Part shown: positions 35,780 to 44,841 of the stretch, one piece after another | How the letters are laid out: every line of letters starts with the position of its first letter | Numbering within the stretch: position 1 is the stretch's first letter | Position numbers and translations under genes: made by a program | DNA from: an uncultured Bacteroidota bacterium | GTDB taxonomy: Bacteria > Bacteroidota > Bacteroidia > Flavobacteriales > Flavobacteriaceae | Direction of reading: 5' to 3' | NCBI GenBank assembly: GCA_902518355.1 | Contig: CABYFY010000002.1 | Location: forward strand, 1-64,000 | Length of the DNA: 64,000 nt | The notes under the pieces: model-generated | Seen by the model: the letters and a program-made list of their open reading frames with translations, nothing else | What the model was told of the DNA's origin: nothing | The model's database searches: none

Positions 35780-36424
35780 ATGGATAAACTAGACCAAAAT
35801 AATTTCAGAGAACAAACAGCTGAAATTTTATTAAAACTTGAAGCCATAAAACTTAGCCCATATAATCCTTTTACATGGGCATCAGGATGGAAGTCTCCTA
35901 TTTATTGTGATAATAGAATTATACTTTCTGATTCTAACTCAAGAAATCTTATAGCTGATAACTTCGTTAAGATCATAAAAGATAAGTACAAAGATACTGA
36001 ATTGATAGCTGGTGTTGCGACAGGGGCAATAGGAATTGGAATATTAGTGGCACAAAAACTTGACTTACCTTTTATTTATGTGAGACCTGAAGCAAAAAAA
36101 CATGGTAGAAAAAATCAAATAGAAGGAAAGATTTCACAAAACCAAAAAGTTATTGTTATTGAAGATTTGATAAGTACTGGAATGAGTTCATTAAATGCGG
36201 TAAAAGCTTTAAAAAATTCTAAATTAAACGTGTTAGGTATGATTGCAATATTCACATACGGTTTTGAAATTTCTAAAAGAAATTTTGAAAATGACAAAAT
36301 TGATTTAGACACACTTTGCGACTATTCTATATTATTAAAAAAAGCAGTAGAAACTGAATATATTTCTGAAGACAATCTTGGAACCCTATCGGTATGGAAT
36401 AAAGATCCTGAAAACTGGGGTTAA
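35780..36424 (+). CDS. pyrE: orotate phosphoribosyltransferase
   Basis: Adds PRPP-derived ribose phosphate to orotate in UMP synthesis. The 214-residue protein has the PRPP loop VIVIEDLISTGMSSLNA and the family blocks NPFTWASGWKSPIYCDNR, GVATGAIGIG and YVRPEAKKHGRKNQIEG (flexible catalytic loop with Lys). Full length for the bacterial type. Overlaps convergent birA by 4 bases. Confidence 0.97.
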   Translation: MDKLDQNNFREQTAEILLKLEAIKLSPYNPFTWASGWKSPIYCDNRIILSDSNSRNLIADNFVKIIKDKYKDTELIAGVATGAIGIGILVAQKLDLPFIYVRPEAKKHGRKNQIEGKISQNQKVIVIEDLISTGMSSLNAVKALKNSKLNVLGMIAIFTYGFEISKRNFENDKIDLDTLCDYSILLKKAVETEYISEDNLGTLSVWNKDPENWG

Positions 36425-37149
36425 ATTATCAATTTAATTTCAGTCTCAGAATATTTTGACATTTGTTTGTTTGACAATCTTATTGTTATTTCACCATCTA
36501 TATCTACTTTAATTATTTTACCCTGGAATTTACTCATGTCATTCGCTGAAAAATTTGAAGTTTCATTTTTTTTGTATAGTAGGCTATTGTAATTTTTTAT
36601 CAATTCATTCTCATTAATCCTAGAGAGATTAAAGTTTTTTTCTAATGCCTTTTGCAATTCTTGTGCTATTGTTTCAATAGAATTTAATTTTCCAGTTTCA
36701 ATGAAGATTGAAGTTGCGTTAGGTAAATTTTTAAATTCGCTTTGGTTAATATTTATTCCAATCCCAATTACTGAGTTTTTTATACTATTTCCTCTAATAT
36801 TATTTTCGATTAAAATTCCAGAGATTTTTTTATTTGCTGTCATAATGTCATTAGGCCATTTAATTGACAGGTCTAATAAATTATATTTTTTTAGTGTTTC
36901 ATATACAGAAATTGAGCTTATTACATTTAGCATAAATTTTTTGTCAATTTCAAAATCGCTAAATCTTTTGTAAATGCTAAATGCAAGATTTAAAGAAGGT
37001 TTATTTGACCATACATTTCCGTTTCTTCCCCTACCTTGTGTTTGATGTTTAGAAACAACTACAGTTAAATCATCTAAACTTTCTTTATTTAAAAGTTTTT
37101 TTAAATAAGAATTTGTCGAATCTATGGCATCAAGTTTGATTATTTTCAT
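36421..37149 (-). CDS. birA: biotin--[acetyl-CoA-carboxylase] ligase
   Basis: Attaches biotin to carboxylase carrier protein. I start at the ATG at 37149 (MKIIKLDAIDSTNSYLKKLL), since family members start at this point; ATGs at 37155 and 37185 are in frame upstream. The biotin-binding loop GRGRNGNVWSNK and SIKWPNDIM plus KISGILIEN are in place. No N-terminal HTH domain, so this is the monofunctional type that does not regulate transcription. Divergent from rsfS. Confidence 0.93.
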   Translation of the reverse strand: MKIIKLDAIDSTNSYLKKLLNKESLDDLTVVVSKHQTQGRGRNGNVWSNKPSLNLAFSIYKRFSDFEIDKKFMLNVISSISVYETLKKYNLLDLSIKWPNDIMTANKKISGILIENNIRGNSIKNSVIGIGININQSEFKNLPNATSIFIETGKLNSIETIAQELQKALEKNFNLSRINENELIKNYNSLLYKKNETSNFSANDMSKFQGKIIKVDIDGEITIRLSNKQMSKYSETEIKLII

Positions 37150-37172
37150 TCGCATAAAGTAAAAAAAAATAA

Positions 37173-37180
37173 TAAATTTG
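37173..37180 (+). promoter_or_regulatory. -7 element for rsfS-ftsH
   Basis: TAAATTTG matches TAnnTTTG exactly, 20 bases before the rsfS ATG at 37201. The region upstream is an A-run that may act as an UP-like element. A clear -33 TTG is not seen. Confidence 0.5.
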
Positions 37181-37200
37181 CACAAGCATAAAAACTCTTA

Positions 37201-37605
37201 ATGGCAGGCAGAACAAAATTTAAAAAACTAATTAGATTGATAATCGATGGAATTGAAGATGTAAAGGGGAATGAAATTAGTTTATTAGATTTGAGAAAGC
37301 TTGAAAACAGAGTAAGTGATTATTTTATTATTTGTGATGGAAATTCCAATACACAAGTTAATGCAATTATCAGTTCTGTTACTAAAAAAGTTAGTAAAGG
37401 GTTACGTGACAAACCATGGGGTGTTGAAGGAACAGAAAATGCTGAATGGGTATTATTAGACTATGTAGATGTAGTGGTTCATGTGTTTCAAAGAGAAAAA
37501 AGAGAATTTTACGATCTTGAAGGATTGTGGGGGGATGCAAAAAAAATAGAATTAAATCAGATTAATGAAAAATCAAAAAAAACAACAAAAACAGCCTCAG
37601 TTTAA
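37201..37605 (+). CDS. rsfS: ribosome silencing factor RsfS
   Basis: A 134-residue protein of the RsfS/Iojap family, which binds ribosomal protein uL14 and blocks subunit joining in starvation. Conserved blocks: SDYFIICDGNSNTQVNAI, PWGVEGTENAEWVLLDYVDV and HVFQREKREFYDLEGLWGDA. The last 41 bases overlap the ftsH start in another frame. Confidence 0.95.
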   Translation: MAGRTKFKKLIRLIIDGIEDVKGNEISLLDLRKLENRVSDYFIICDGNSNTQVNAIISSVTKKVSKGLRDKPWGVEGTENAEWVLLDYVDVVVHVFQREKREFYDLEGLWGDAKKIELNQINEKSKKTTKTASV

Positions 37606-39499
37606 TCAATATTGGATTTTTGGTTCAATTGTACTTGTTTTTTTATTACTAAACATATTTTCTAGTGGTGGATCACAGAGTTCAGCCACAACAACTCCTT
37701 CGAAATTTTTTGAATATGCTTCAAAGGGTGATGTTGAAAGAATTGAAATAGTTAACAAGCGTGAAGTTTTTGTTTATTTATCTCGAGACGCAAGATTAAA
37801 AGATGAACATAGAAATTCATCCAAAAATTCCTTATTATCAATAGCATCCAAAAATCCAAACTACAGATTTGAATTCGGAGATTTACAAAACTTTGAAAAC
37901 AAGCTTTCCAAAGTTAATGATGAAAACAATCAAAATATAGAAGTTAATTATATAACTGAACAAAATATTTGGGGAGATATAATCATTTCAATGTTACCTT
38001 TTATTGTAATTATAGCAATATGGATTTTTATAATGAGAAGAATGTCTGCCGGTGGCGGTGGTGCTGGGGGTCAAATATTTAATATTGGTAAATCAAAAGC
38101 TAAATTATTTGATGCAAACTCACAGGTTAAAGTAACATTTAAGGATGTAGCTGGTCTAGAAGGTGCAAAAGAGGAAGTGCAAGAAATTGTTGATTTCCTT
38201 AAAAATCCAAAAAAATATACAGCACTTGGAGGTAAAATTCCTAAAGGTGCTTTACTTATTGGTTCGCCTGGTACAGGAAAAACTCTTCTAGCAAAGGCAG
38301 TTGCTGGTGAGGCTAAGGTACCTTTTTTCTCTCTTTCAGGTTCAGATTTTGTTGAAATGTTTGTTGGTGTTGGTGCATCAAGAGTTAGAGATTTGTTTAA
38401 ACAAGCGAAAGAAAAATCTCCTTCAATTATATTCATTGATGAAATAGATGCAATCGGGAGAGCAAGAGGAAAGAGTAACTTTACTGGATCAAACGATGAA
38501 AGGGAAAACACATTAAACCAGCTGTTAACCGAAATGGACGGTTTTGGCACAAATACTAATGTTATAGTAATAGCTGCAACAAATCGTGCAGATGTTTTAG
38601 ATAAAGCTTTAATGAGAGCTGGAAGATTTGATAGACAAATTTATGTAGATCTTCCTGATGTAAGAGAAAGAAAGAAAATCTTTGAGGTTCATTTAAGACC
38701 CCTCAAAAAATCTCCATCAGTCGATGTTGATTTCTTGTCGAAACAAACACCAGGTTTTTCTGGAGCTGATATTGCGAATGTTTGTAATGAAGCAGCTTTA
38801 ATTGCTGCAAGAAAAAATAAAAAATCTGTTGGAAAACAAGATTTTCTTGACGCAGTGGACAGAATTGTTGGAGGTCTAGAGAAAAAAAATAAAATCATTA
38901 CTGAGGATGAGAAAAAAGCGGTAGCTTATCATGAAGCAGGGCATGCAACAGTGAGTTGGATGCTTGAACACGCTGCTCCATTAGTTAAAGTTACAATTGT
39001 TCCGAGAGGAAGATCATTAGGAGCTGCATGGTATCTTCCCGAAGAAAGGCTAATTGTGAGACCTGAACAAATGTTAGATGAAATGTGTGCTGCATTAGGA
39101 GGTAGAGCAGCTGAGAAAGTCATCTTCAATAAAATTTCAACAGGAGCATTAAGCGATCTTGAGAAAGTCACTAAACAGGCAAGAGCTATGGTTACTGTTT
39201 ATGGTTTAAATGATAAAGTTGGAAATTTAACCTACTATGACTCATCAAACGGAAACGAATACGGATTTACGAAGCCATATAGTGAGCAAACTGCTGAAAC
39301 AATAGATAAAGAGATCTCAGCAATAATCGAAAAGCAGTACCAGAGAGCAATCTCAATTCTGAAAAAGAACAAGAAAAAACTAATTGAACTAGCTGAGGTT
39401 TTACTCACTAAAGAGGTTATTTTTAAGGACAACCTCGAAGAAATATTTGGCAAAAGGCCTTTTGATAAGGAAGAACCGAAAGAAACAAAATCAAAATAA
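37565..39499 (+). CDS. ftsH: ATP-dependent zinc metalloprotease FtsH
   Basis: Membrane AAA+ protease that degrades unassembled membrane proteins and regulatory factors. 644 residues: transmembrane helices about 15-33 and 138-157, with a periplasmic domain between; Walker A GSPGTGKT (233-240); Walker B IIFIDEIDAIG; SRH region with RAGRFDRQIYVDLPD; zinc site HEAGH (456-460). The ATG at 37565 lies inside rsfS, 41 bases before its stop; it is the only start that keeps the first membrane helix with its basic cytosolic tail. Followed by LUD, cdsA and psd genes. Confidence 0.97.
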   Translation: MKNQKKQQKQPQFNQYWIFGSIVLVFLLLNIFSSGGSQSSATTTPSKFFEYASKGDVERIEIVNKREVFVYLSRDARLKDEHRNSSKNSLLSIASKNPNYRFEFGDLQNFENKLSKVNDENNQNIEVNYITEQNIWGDIIISMLPFIVIIAIWIFIMRRMSAGGGGAGGQIFNIGKSKAKLFDANSQVKVTFKDVAGLEGAKEEVQEIVDFLKNPKKYTALGGKIPKGALLIGSPGTGKTLLAKAVAGEAKVPFFSLSGSDFVEMFVGVGASRVRDLFKQAKEKSPSIIFIDEIDAIGRARGKSNFTGSNDERENTLNQLLTEMDGFGTNTNVIVIAATNRADVLDKALMRAGRFDRQIYVDLPDVRERKKIFEVHLRPLKKSPSVDVDFLSKQTPGFSGADIANVCNEAALIAARKNKKSVGKQDFLDAVDRIVGGLEKKNKIITEDEKKAVAYHEAGHATVSWMLEHAAPLVKVTIVPRGRSLGAAWYLPEERLIVRPEQMLDEMCAALGGRAAEKVIFNKISTGALSDLEKVTKQARAMVTVYGLNDKVGNLTYYDSSNGNEYGFTKPYSEQTAETIDKEISAIIEKQYQRAISILKKNKKKLIELAEVLLTKEVIFKDNLEEIFGKRPFDKEEPKETKSK

Positions 39500-39587
39500 C
39501 TATTATTTATAGTTTTTGTAACTGAAAATTAACTACGTTTCGTTAACTTTAAGGAACAAATTCCTTCTTGGAATAAATTTTGAGACA

Positions 39588-40190
39588 TTGAATTTTTTTA
39601 GTAAGTTTTTTAAAAAATCCTCTTCAGAAAAAGAACCCAAAAGCCCTGAAAGCAAATTCCTTCCTAAAAAAAAAGCGGCAATTGAAGAAAGATTCATATT
39701 GAAATTTATTGAAAATGGTGGTAAATTTCTTTACTGTGAGAATTTAAATGAAGTTCAAGAAAATTTTGATTTAATTTTAGCTGAAAATGAATGGATAAAT
39801 CAAGATCTCTTAATGATTAAATCCGAATTAAAAAAAGAATTTAATTTAAATAATAATTTTAGCTCAAGTTTAGAGGAGACTAAGTGCTTTGTAACTGATT
39901 GTGAAAACCTAATTGCAAGTGATGGTTCAATTTTAATTTCTTCAAATCAAATTAATGAGAAAAAGCTAAATGAGTTTCCTGACAACTTAATTATATTATC
40001 TGATACAATGAAGTTGAAAAATACCATTAGTGAAGGTCTTTCAGAGATAAAATCTAAAAGTAAATATATTCCAACTAATATTACTACCATAAAAAATTTT
40101 AATGTGATTAAAGGAGATAAAGATTTTTTAAGTTACGGAACTTCTTCAAAAAACTTATATTTGATCCTTTTAGAAAAAGGATTTGAATAG
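39588..40190 (+). CDS. LUD-domain (LutC/DUF162-like) protein
   Basis: A 200-residue protein starting with a TTG codon (MNFFSKFFKKSS); no ATG fits this start better. The second half has the LUD-domain feel: CFVTDCENLIASDGSILISS, FPDNLIILSD. The N-terminus with FLPKKKAAIEERFILKFIENGGKFLYCENL is as in Flavobacteriia LUD proteins of about 200 residues, next to ftsH and cdsA. LUD proteins in other bacteria act in lactate utilisation, but without LutA/LutB partners here the role is unclear. Confidence 0.8.
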   Translation: MNFFSKFFKKSSSEKEPKSPESKFLPKKKAAIEERFILKFIENGGKFLYCENLNEVQENFDLILAENEWINQDLLMIKSELKKEFNLNNNFSSSLEETKCFVTDCENLIASDGSILISSNQINEKKLNEFPDNLIILSDTMKLKNTISEGLSEIKSKSKYIPTNITTIKNFNVIKGDKDFLSYGTSSKNLYLILLEKGFE

Positions 40191-40192
40191 TT

Positions 40193-41017
40193 TTGAAAGA
40201 ATCAAATAAAAGAATAATTAGTGGGTTAGTTTTTGGTGGATTATTTATATCATCATTGTATACACATGTTTCTTTTGCTCTATTAACATTCATATTTGGA
40301 ATTATTTCAACAAATGAGTTTAATAAGCTTACAAACCAAAAGGGTATTGGTTATTATATAGTTTTTTCTATAATCTACATTTATTTTGCTCTAACTGAGT
40401 ATCTTTTAAATATCAATAATCAGCCAAATTCATGGTTTAATGACTTAAAAGACACCTTGTTAATTTTTAGCATATTTGTTTCGCTATTCCTTTTGAGAGA
40501 TTTATTTTCAACCAAAAATTTAATAAGTGTTTTAATAAAAAAATATTTTCGTTTTATATTTTACATAACCTCTTCTTTTATATTCATTTATCTGATAGCT
40601 AATTTTAATGGATTTTATGACCCCTCGATAATATTGGGTTGTTTTATTTTAATCTGGGTGAATGATAGCTTTGCATACATGGTTGGTAAAAAATTTGGTA
40701 AGCAAAAACTGTTTTATAGTATTTCTCCTCATAAAACTGTTGAGGGATTTTTAGGAGGTTTACTTTTTTGTTGTATTTCAGCATCGATAGTTTCTAGATA
40801 TGTTGACGATAGTATAAGCACTTCAAACTGGTTAACAATGGCAATCATTGTAAGTGTTTTTGGCACACTTGGGGATTTAATTGAATCTAAATTCAAAAGG
40901 GAGTCAAATGTAAAAGACAGTGGTAAAATTATGCCGGGTCATGGTGGTATTTTAGATAGACTAGATAGTATTATATTTGCTAGCCCATACATTTATCTAT
41001 TTTTAAAATTAATCTAA
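40193..41017 (+). CDS. cdsA: phosphatidate cytidylyltransferase
   Basis: Makes CDP-diacylglycerol from phosphatidate and CTP. 274 residues, seven to eight hydrophobic helices, and the CDS signature near the end: ESKFKRESNVKDSGKIMPGH, then GGILDRLDS. Start is a TTG at 40193, 2 bases after the LUD stop; the reading frame has no better ATG. psd starts 1 base after its stop, so both phospholipid steps are coupled. Confidence 0.95.
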   Translation: MKESNKRIISGLVFGGLFISSLYTHVSFALLTFIFGIISTNEFNKLTNQKGIGYYIVFSIIYIYFALTEYLLNINNQPNSWFNDLKDTLLIFSIFVSLFLLRDLFSTKNLISVLIKKYFRFIFYITSSFIFIYLIANFNGFYDPSIILGCFILIWVNDSFAYMVGKKFGKQKLFYSISPHKTVEGFLGGLLFCCISASIVSRYVDDSISTSNWLTMAIIVSVFGTLGDLIESKFKRESNVKDSGKIMPGHGGILDRLDSIIFASPYIYLFLKLI

Positions 41018-41018
41018 C

Positions 41019-41666
41019 ATGTTTCACAAAGAAGGATTTAATATTATTTTAAGTGCATTTGTAATTGTATCGCTTTTAATAATATCTGTTGACTATTTCG
41101 AAGTAAAATTTGCATTAACCATCAAAGTTTTTTTGATTGTAATGTTAATTTTAATATTACAATTCTTTAGAAATCCTAAAATCGATATTAACAGTAACGA
41201 AAATTATATATTATCGCCAGTTGACGGAAAGGTTGTAATAATTGAAGAAGTTTACGAGCCTGAATTTTTTAAAGATAAAAGACTACAAGTTAGTATTTTC
41301 ATGTCTCCGATTAATGTACACGTTACTAGATATCCAATGGGTGGTAATATTATATTCTCTAAATATCATCCCGGCGCTTATTTAGTGGCATGGCATCCAA
41401 AATCAAGTACAAAAAATGAAAGAACTACAATCGTACTTGAAAATAATAATTTTGGAAAGGTATTGTACAGACAAATTGCAGGGGCACTTGCAAGAAGGAT
41501 TGTAAACTATGCGGAAGTTGGTGATTTAGCTGAGCAAGGGAAAGATGCAGGTTTTATAAAATTTGGATCTAGAGTAGATCTATTCCTACCAATAGGTACA
41601 AAAGTAAATGTAAAATTAAATGAAGTTGTTAAAGGAGGAATAACGGTTATTACATCAAATGACTGA
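41019..41666 (+). CDS. psd: phosphatidylserine decarboxylase (short Psd type)
   Basis: Converts phosphatidylserine to phosphatidylethanolamine. The 215-residue short form has two N-terminal membrane helices, the SPVDGKVV block at 66-73, FMSPINVHVTRYPMGG, and the self-processing motif in FIKFGSRVDLFLP, where cleavage between Gly183 and Ser184 would produce the pyruvoyl cofactor. Placed 1 base after cdsA. Convergent with valS, separated by 4 bases. Confidence 0.95.
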   Translation: MFHKEGFNIILSAFVIVSLLIISVDYFEVKFALTIKVFLIVMLILILQFFRNPKIDINSNENYILSPVDGKVVIIEEVYEPEFFKDKRLQVSIFMSPINVHVTRYPMGGNIIFSKYHPGAYLVAWHPKSSTKNERTTIVLENNNFGKVLYRQIAGALARRIVNYAEVGDLAEQGKDAGFIKFGSRVDLFLPIGTKVNVKLNEVVKGGITVITSND

Positions 41667-41670
41667 CCCC

Positions 41671-44307
41671 CTATCTTTCTAATTTTTTTAGCCTCATCTC
41701 CAACACAGAGATTTTTGAAATTGCATCGTTTTTCTTCTTAATCTCATTTTGAACTATTGAATCGGGCGCGTTATCAATAAATCTTTTATTTTCTAATTTA
41801 GAATTAACAGACTTTAAAAAACCTTTTTGATAATCTAAGTCCTCTTTAATTTTTTTTATCTCTTCGTCAAAGTCAATTTCTTTTTCAAAAGGCAAAGAGT
41901 AAATATTGGATTCAACTCTGAAAGAAAGCGCATCTTTTATTTCTGAATCTACATAATTTATGTCCTCAATATTACATATCTTTTTGATTATTGAATCGTA
42001 ATTCTTAGAAAAATTATCATTGTTAACAACGCTAAGATTAAGAGATTCTTTAAATGAAATTTGATATTTTTTTCTGATATTTCTAATACCCGAGATTATA
42101 TTTTGAAGGGCTTCAAAATCATTTATAGTGTCAATTGGTAACTTAGCATCAAATTCAGGCCAACTAGAAACGATAATAGCTTCTTCAGATTTTCTGTTTG
42201 CGATTAAATGCCATATTTCTTCTGTAATAAAAGGCATAAATGGATGTAAAATAATTAGATTTTTCTCGAATATTTTGATTAAATCTCTATGTGTTTTTTC
42301 ATCTATAGGTTGTCCATATTGTGGCTTGATGATTTCGAGTAAAACAGAGCAAAAGTCATCCCAAATCAGCTTATAAATACACATAAGCGCATCACTTATT
42401 CTGAATTTACTAAAATGATCATTAATTGTATTTAAAACAAAATTAAATTTTTGATTATACCAGTCTACAGTAACCGAACAATAGTCAGGCTGATTATTGT
42501 CAACTACTTCCCATCCTTTAATAAGTTTTAACGAATTCCAAATTTTATTTGAAAACGATTTACCCTGATCACATAAACTTTCGTCAAATAACAGATCATT
42601 TCCAGCAGCAGAGCTTAGCATAAGTCCAACACGAACACCGTCTGCACTGTAATCATCAATTAATTTTAATGCATCTGGTGAGTTACCTAATGATTTACTC
42701 ATTTTTCTTCTTTGCTTATCTCTAACAATACCTGTAAAATAAACGTTATTAAAAGGTTTATTGCCTCTAAACTGATATCCAGCCATGATCATTCTAGAAA
42801 CCCAGAAAAAAATTATATCTGGACCGGTAACTAAATCATTTGTAGGATAGTAGTAGTTAACCTCATCATTTTCTGGATTATTTATTCCATCAAAAACACT
42901 GATTGGCCATAGCCATGAAGAAAACCAGGTATCCAAAACATCTTCATCTTGGGTTAAATCCGCCAGAGAAATATTATTGTTTTTAGTTTTCTTCCTAACC
43001 TGCTCTAAAGCTAAATCTATATTTTCAGCTACTACGTAATCCTTATTTTCATCACCATAATAAAAAACAGGAATTTGATGGCCCCAATACAACTGTCTTG
43101 AAATATTCCAATCTCTTATGTTTTCCATCCAATTTCTAAATGTATTATCAAACTTTTTAGGAAAAAAATTGATATCCTCAGATTTTAAAACAGATTTAAT
43201 GGCAGGCTTCACAAGATCTTCCATCTTTAAAAACCATTGGTGGCTAAATTTTGGTTCAATTACAGACCCCGTTCTTTCACTTACGCCAACATTATGAGTT
43301 ATAATTTCCTTTTTTACAAATAAACCCAATAAGTCCAATTCATCTATAATCTTTTCTCTTGCATCAAATCTATCCATTCCAGAATAATGAAGACAAATGT
43401 CATTTAATGAAGCATCATCATTTAGGATATCTATAAATTCTAAATTATGTTTTTTACCCAATAATTTATCATTGTGATCGTGAGCGGGTGTTACTTTTAA
43501 ACAACCGGTCCCATATTCAATATCAACATATTCGTCAGCTATTATTGGAATATGTCTGTTAACAATAGGTACAATCGCACTTCTTCCGATAAATTCTTTA
43601 TACCTTTTATCTTTGGGATTTATACATATTGCTGAATCACCTAAAATTGTCTCTGGCCTAGTTGTAGCAATTGTTACATGATTGTCAGAGTCTTTAATCT
43701 TATATTTAACATAATATAAATTATCATTTTTTTCAACGAAATTTACTTCTTCATCAGACAAAGTAGTTTTGGCTTCTGGATCCCAATTAACCATTCTGTA
43801 ACCTCTGTAAATCAATCCTTTATTATATAAATCAATAAATACTTTTAATACAGATTTGTTCATTTTATCATCAAGAGTAAATGTGGTTCTGTTCCAATCA
43901 CAAGAACAACCAATTTTCTTTAGCTGATCTAAAATTATATTACCAAATTCATTTTTCCATTCCCATGCATATTCCATAAACTCCTCTCTTGAAATATCAT
44001 TTTTTTCAATTCCATTAGTTTTTAATTTCTCTACTACTTTAGCCTCCGTTGCAATTGAGGCATGGTCAGTGCCAGGAACCCAACAAGCGTTTTTCCCCAA
44101 TAATCTTGCTCTTCTGATTAAAATATCCTGAATAGTGTTATTAAGCATGTGGCCCATGTGTAAGACACCAGTAATATTAGGTGGAGGAATTACAATTGTA
44201 TAGGGTTCTCGTTTATCAGGCTTTGAAGAAAAATAATCGTTTTTAATCCAGTAAGAATACCATTTATCCTCTATTTTTTGATGATTATATTTTGCTTGAA
44301 TACTCAT
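41671..44307 (-). CDS. valS: valine--tRNA ligase
   Basis: Class I synthetase of 878 residues. HIGH-like signature HMGH (50-53) in PPPNITGVLHMGHMLN, KMSKS (535-539), editing domain with TTRPETILGDSAI, and a C-terminal coiled-coil (about 805-878, KKIKEDLDYQKGFLKSVNSK) that binds tRNA. The valyl-specific CWVPGTDHASIATE block is present. It is a single gene and divergent from the DUF1573 gene. Confidence 0.98.
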   Translation of the reverse strand: MSIQAKYNHQKIEDKWYSYWIKNDYFSSKPDKREPYTIVIPPPNITGVLHMGHMLNNTIQDILIRRARLLGKNACWVPGTDHASIATEAKVVEKLKTNGIEKNDISREEFMEYAWEWKNEFGNIILDQLKKIGCSCDWNRTTFTLDDKMNKSVLKVFIDLYNKGLIYRGYRMVNWDPEAKTTLSDEEVNFVEKNDNLYYVKYKIKDSDNHVTIATTRPETILGDSAICINPKDKRYKEFIGRSAIVPIVNRHIPIIADEYVDIEYGTGCLKVTPAHDHNDKLLGKKHNLEFIDILNDDASLNDICLHYSGMDRFDAREKIIDELDLLGLFVKKEIITHNVGVSERTGSVIEPKFSHQWFLKMEDLVKPAIKSVLKSEDINFFPKKFDNTFRNWMENIRDWNISRQLYWGHQIPVFYYGDENKDYVVAENIDLALEQVRKKTKNNNISLADLTQDEDVLDTWFSSWLWPISVFDGINNPENDEVNYYYPTNDLVTGPDIIFFWVSRMIMAGYQFRGNKPFNNVYFTGIVRDKQRRKMSKSLGNSPDALKLIDDYSADGVRVGLMLSSAAGNDLLFDESLCDQGKSFSNKIWNSLKLIKGWEVVDNNQPDYCSVTVDWYNQKFNFVLNTINDHFSKFRISDALMCIYKLIWDDFCSVLLEIIKPQYGQPIDEKTHRDLIKIFEKNLIILHPFMPFITEEIWHLIANRKSEEAIIVSSWPEFDAKLPIDTINDFEALQNIISGIRNIRKKYQISFKESLNLSVVNNDNFSKNYDSIIKKICNIEDINYVDSEIKDALSFRVESNIYSLPFEKEIDFDEEIKKIKEDLDYQKGFLKSVNSKLENKRFIDNAPDSIVQNEIKKKNDAISKISVLEMRLKKLER

Positions 44308-44396
44308 AAATAAATTTCACTTTACGAAAATACTCATATTTCTTAATCTGACTAATTATAATTATATTTATCTGGTTAAATTTTATTAAAAAAATT

Positions 44397-44825
44397 ATGA
44401 AAAAATTATTTACACTAATACTGATTTTCTTTATTGGCTTTTTAGGTTTTTCTCAAAATAAAAAAGCCGTTATCACCTTTGACAAAACAGTTATTAATTA
44501 CGGGACAATTGATAAAGGTGCAAATGGAGTTAGAGATTTTGTATTTACAAATACGGGTGATGCACCGCTAATTATTTCTAATGTTAAGTCAACATGCGGG
44601 TGCACGATCCCTAAAAAACCTGAAAAACCAATTTTACCCGGTGAATCTGACAAAATTCAAGTAAAATACGACACAAAAAGAGTTGGTTTTATCAGAAAGT
44701 CAATAAGTGTTACTTCTAATGCATCTAATCCAAATGTTATTTTAAAGATCACAGGTCAAGTGATTGCTGATAATAAAAAAACTGGTCTTGAAAAGAAGAA
44801 GAAAAGTATTGTAGAAGACTATTAA
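44397..44825 (+). CDS. DUF1573 periplasmic protein
   Basis: A 142-residue exported protein: signal peptide 1-19 (ending GFSQN) and an immunoglobulin-like DUF1573 domain (about 25-120) with the pattern YGTIDKGANGVRDFVFTNTG, DAPLIISNVKSTCGCTIP and PGESDKIQVKYDT. Function of the family is not established. The C-terminus is strongly basic. It is 16 bases upstream of the aminotransferase gene. Confidence 0.9.
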   Translation: MKKLFTLILIFFIGFLGFSQNKKAVITFDKTVINYGTIDKGANGVRDFVFTNTGDAPLIISNVKSTCGCTIPKKPEKPILPGESDKIQVKYDTKRVGFIRKSISVTSNASNPNVILKITGQVIADNKKTGLEKKKKSIVEDY

Positions 44826-44841
44826 AATTAAAGTTTTACAC

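Noticed and set aside
39551-39566. Small hairpin AAGGAA-CAAA-TTCCTT between ftsH and the LUD gene
   Set aside because: Six bp, no T run, so neither a terminator nor a clear regulatory site.
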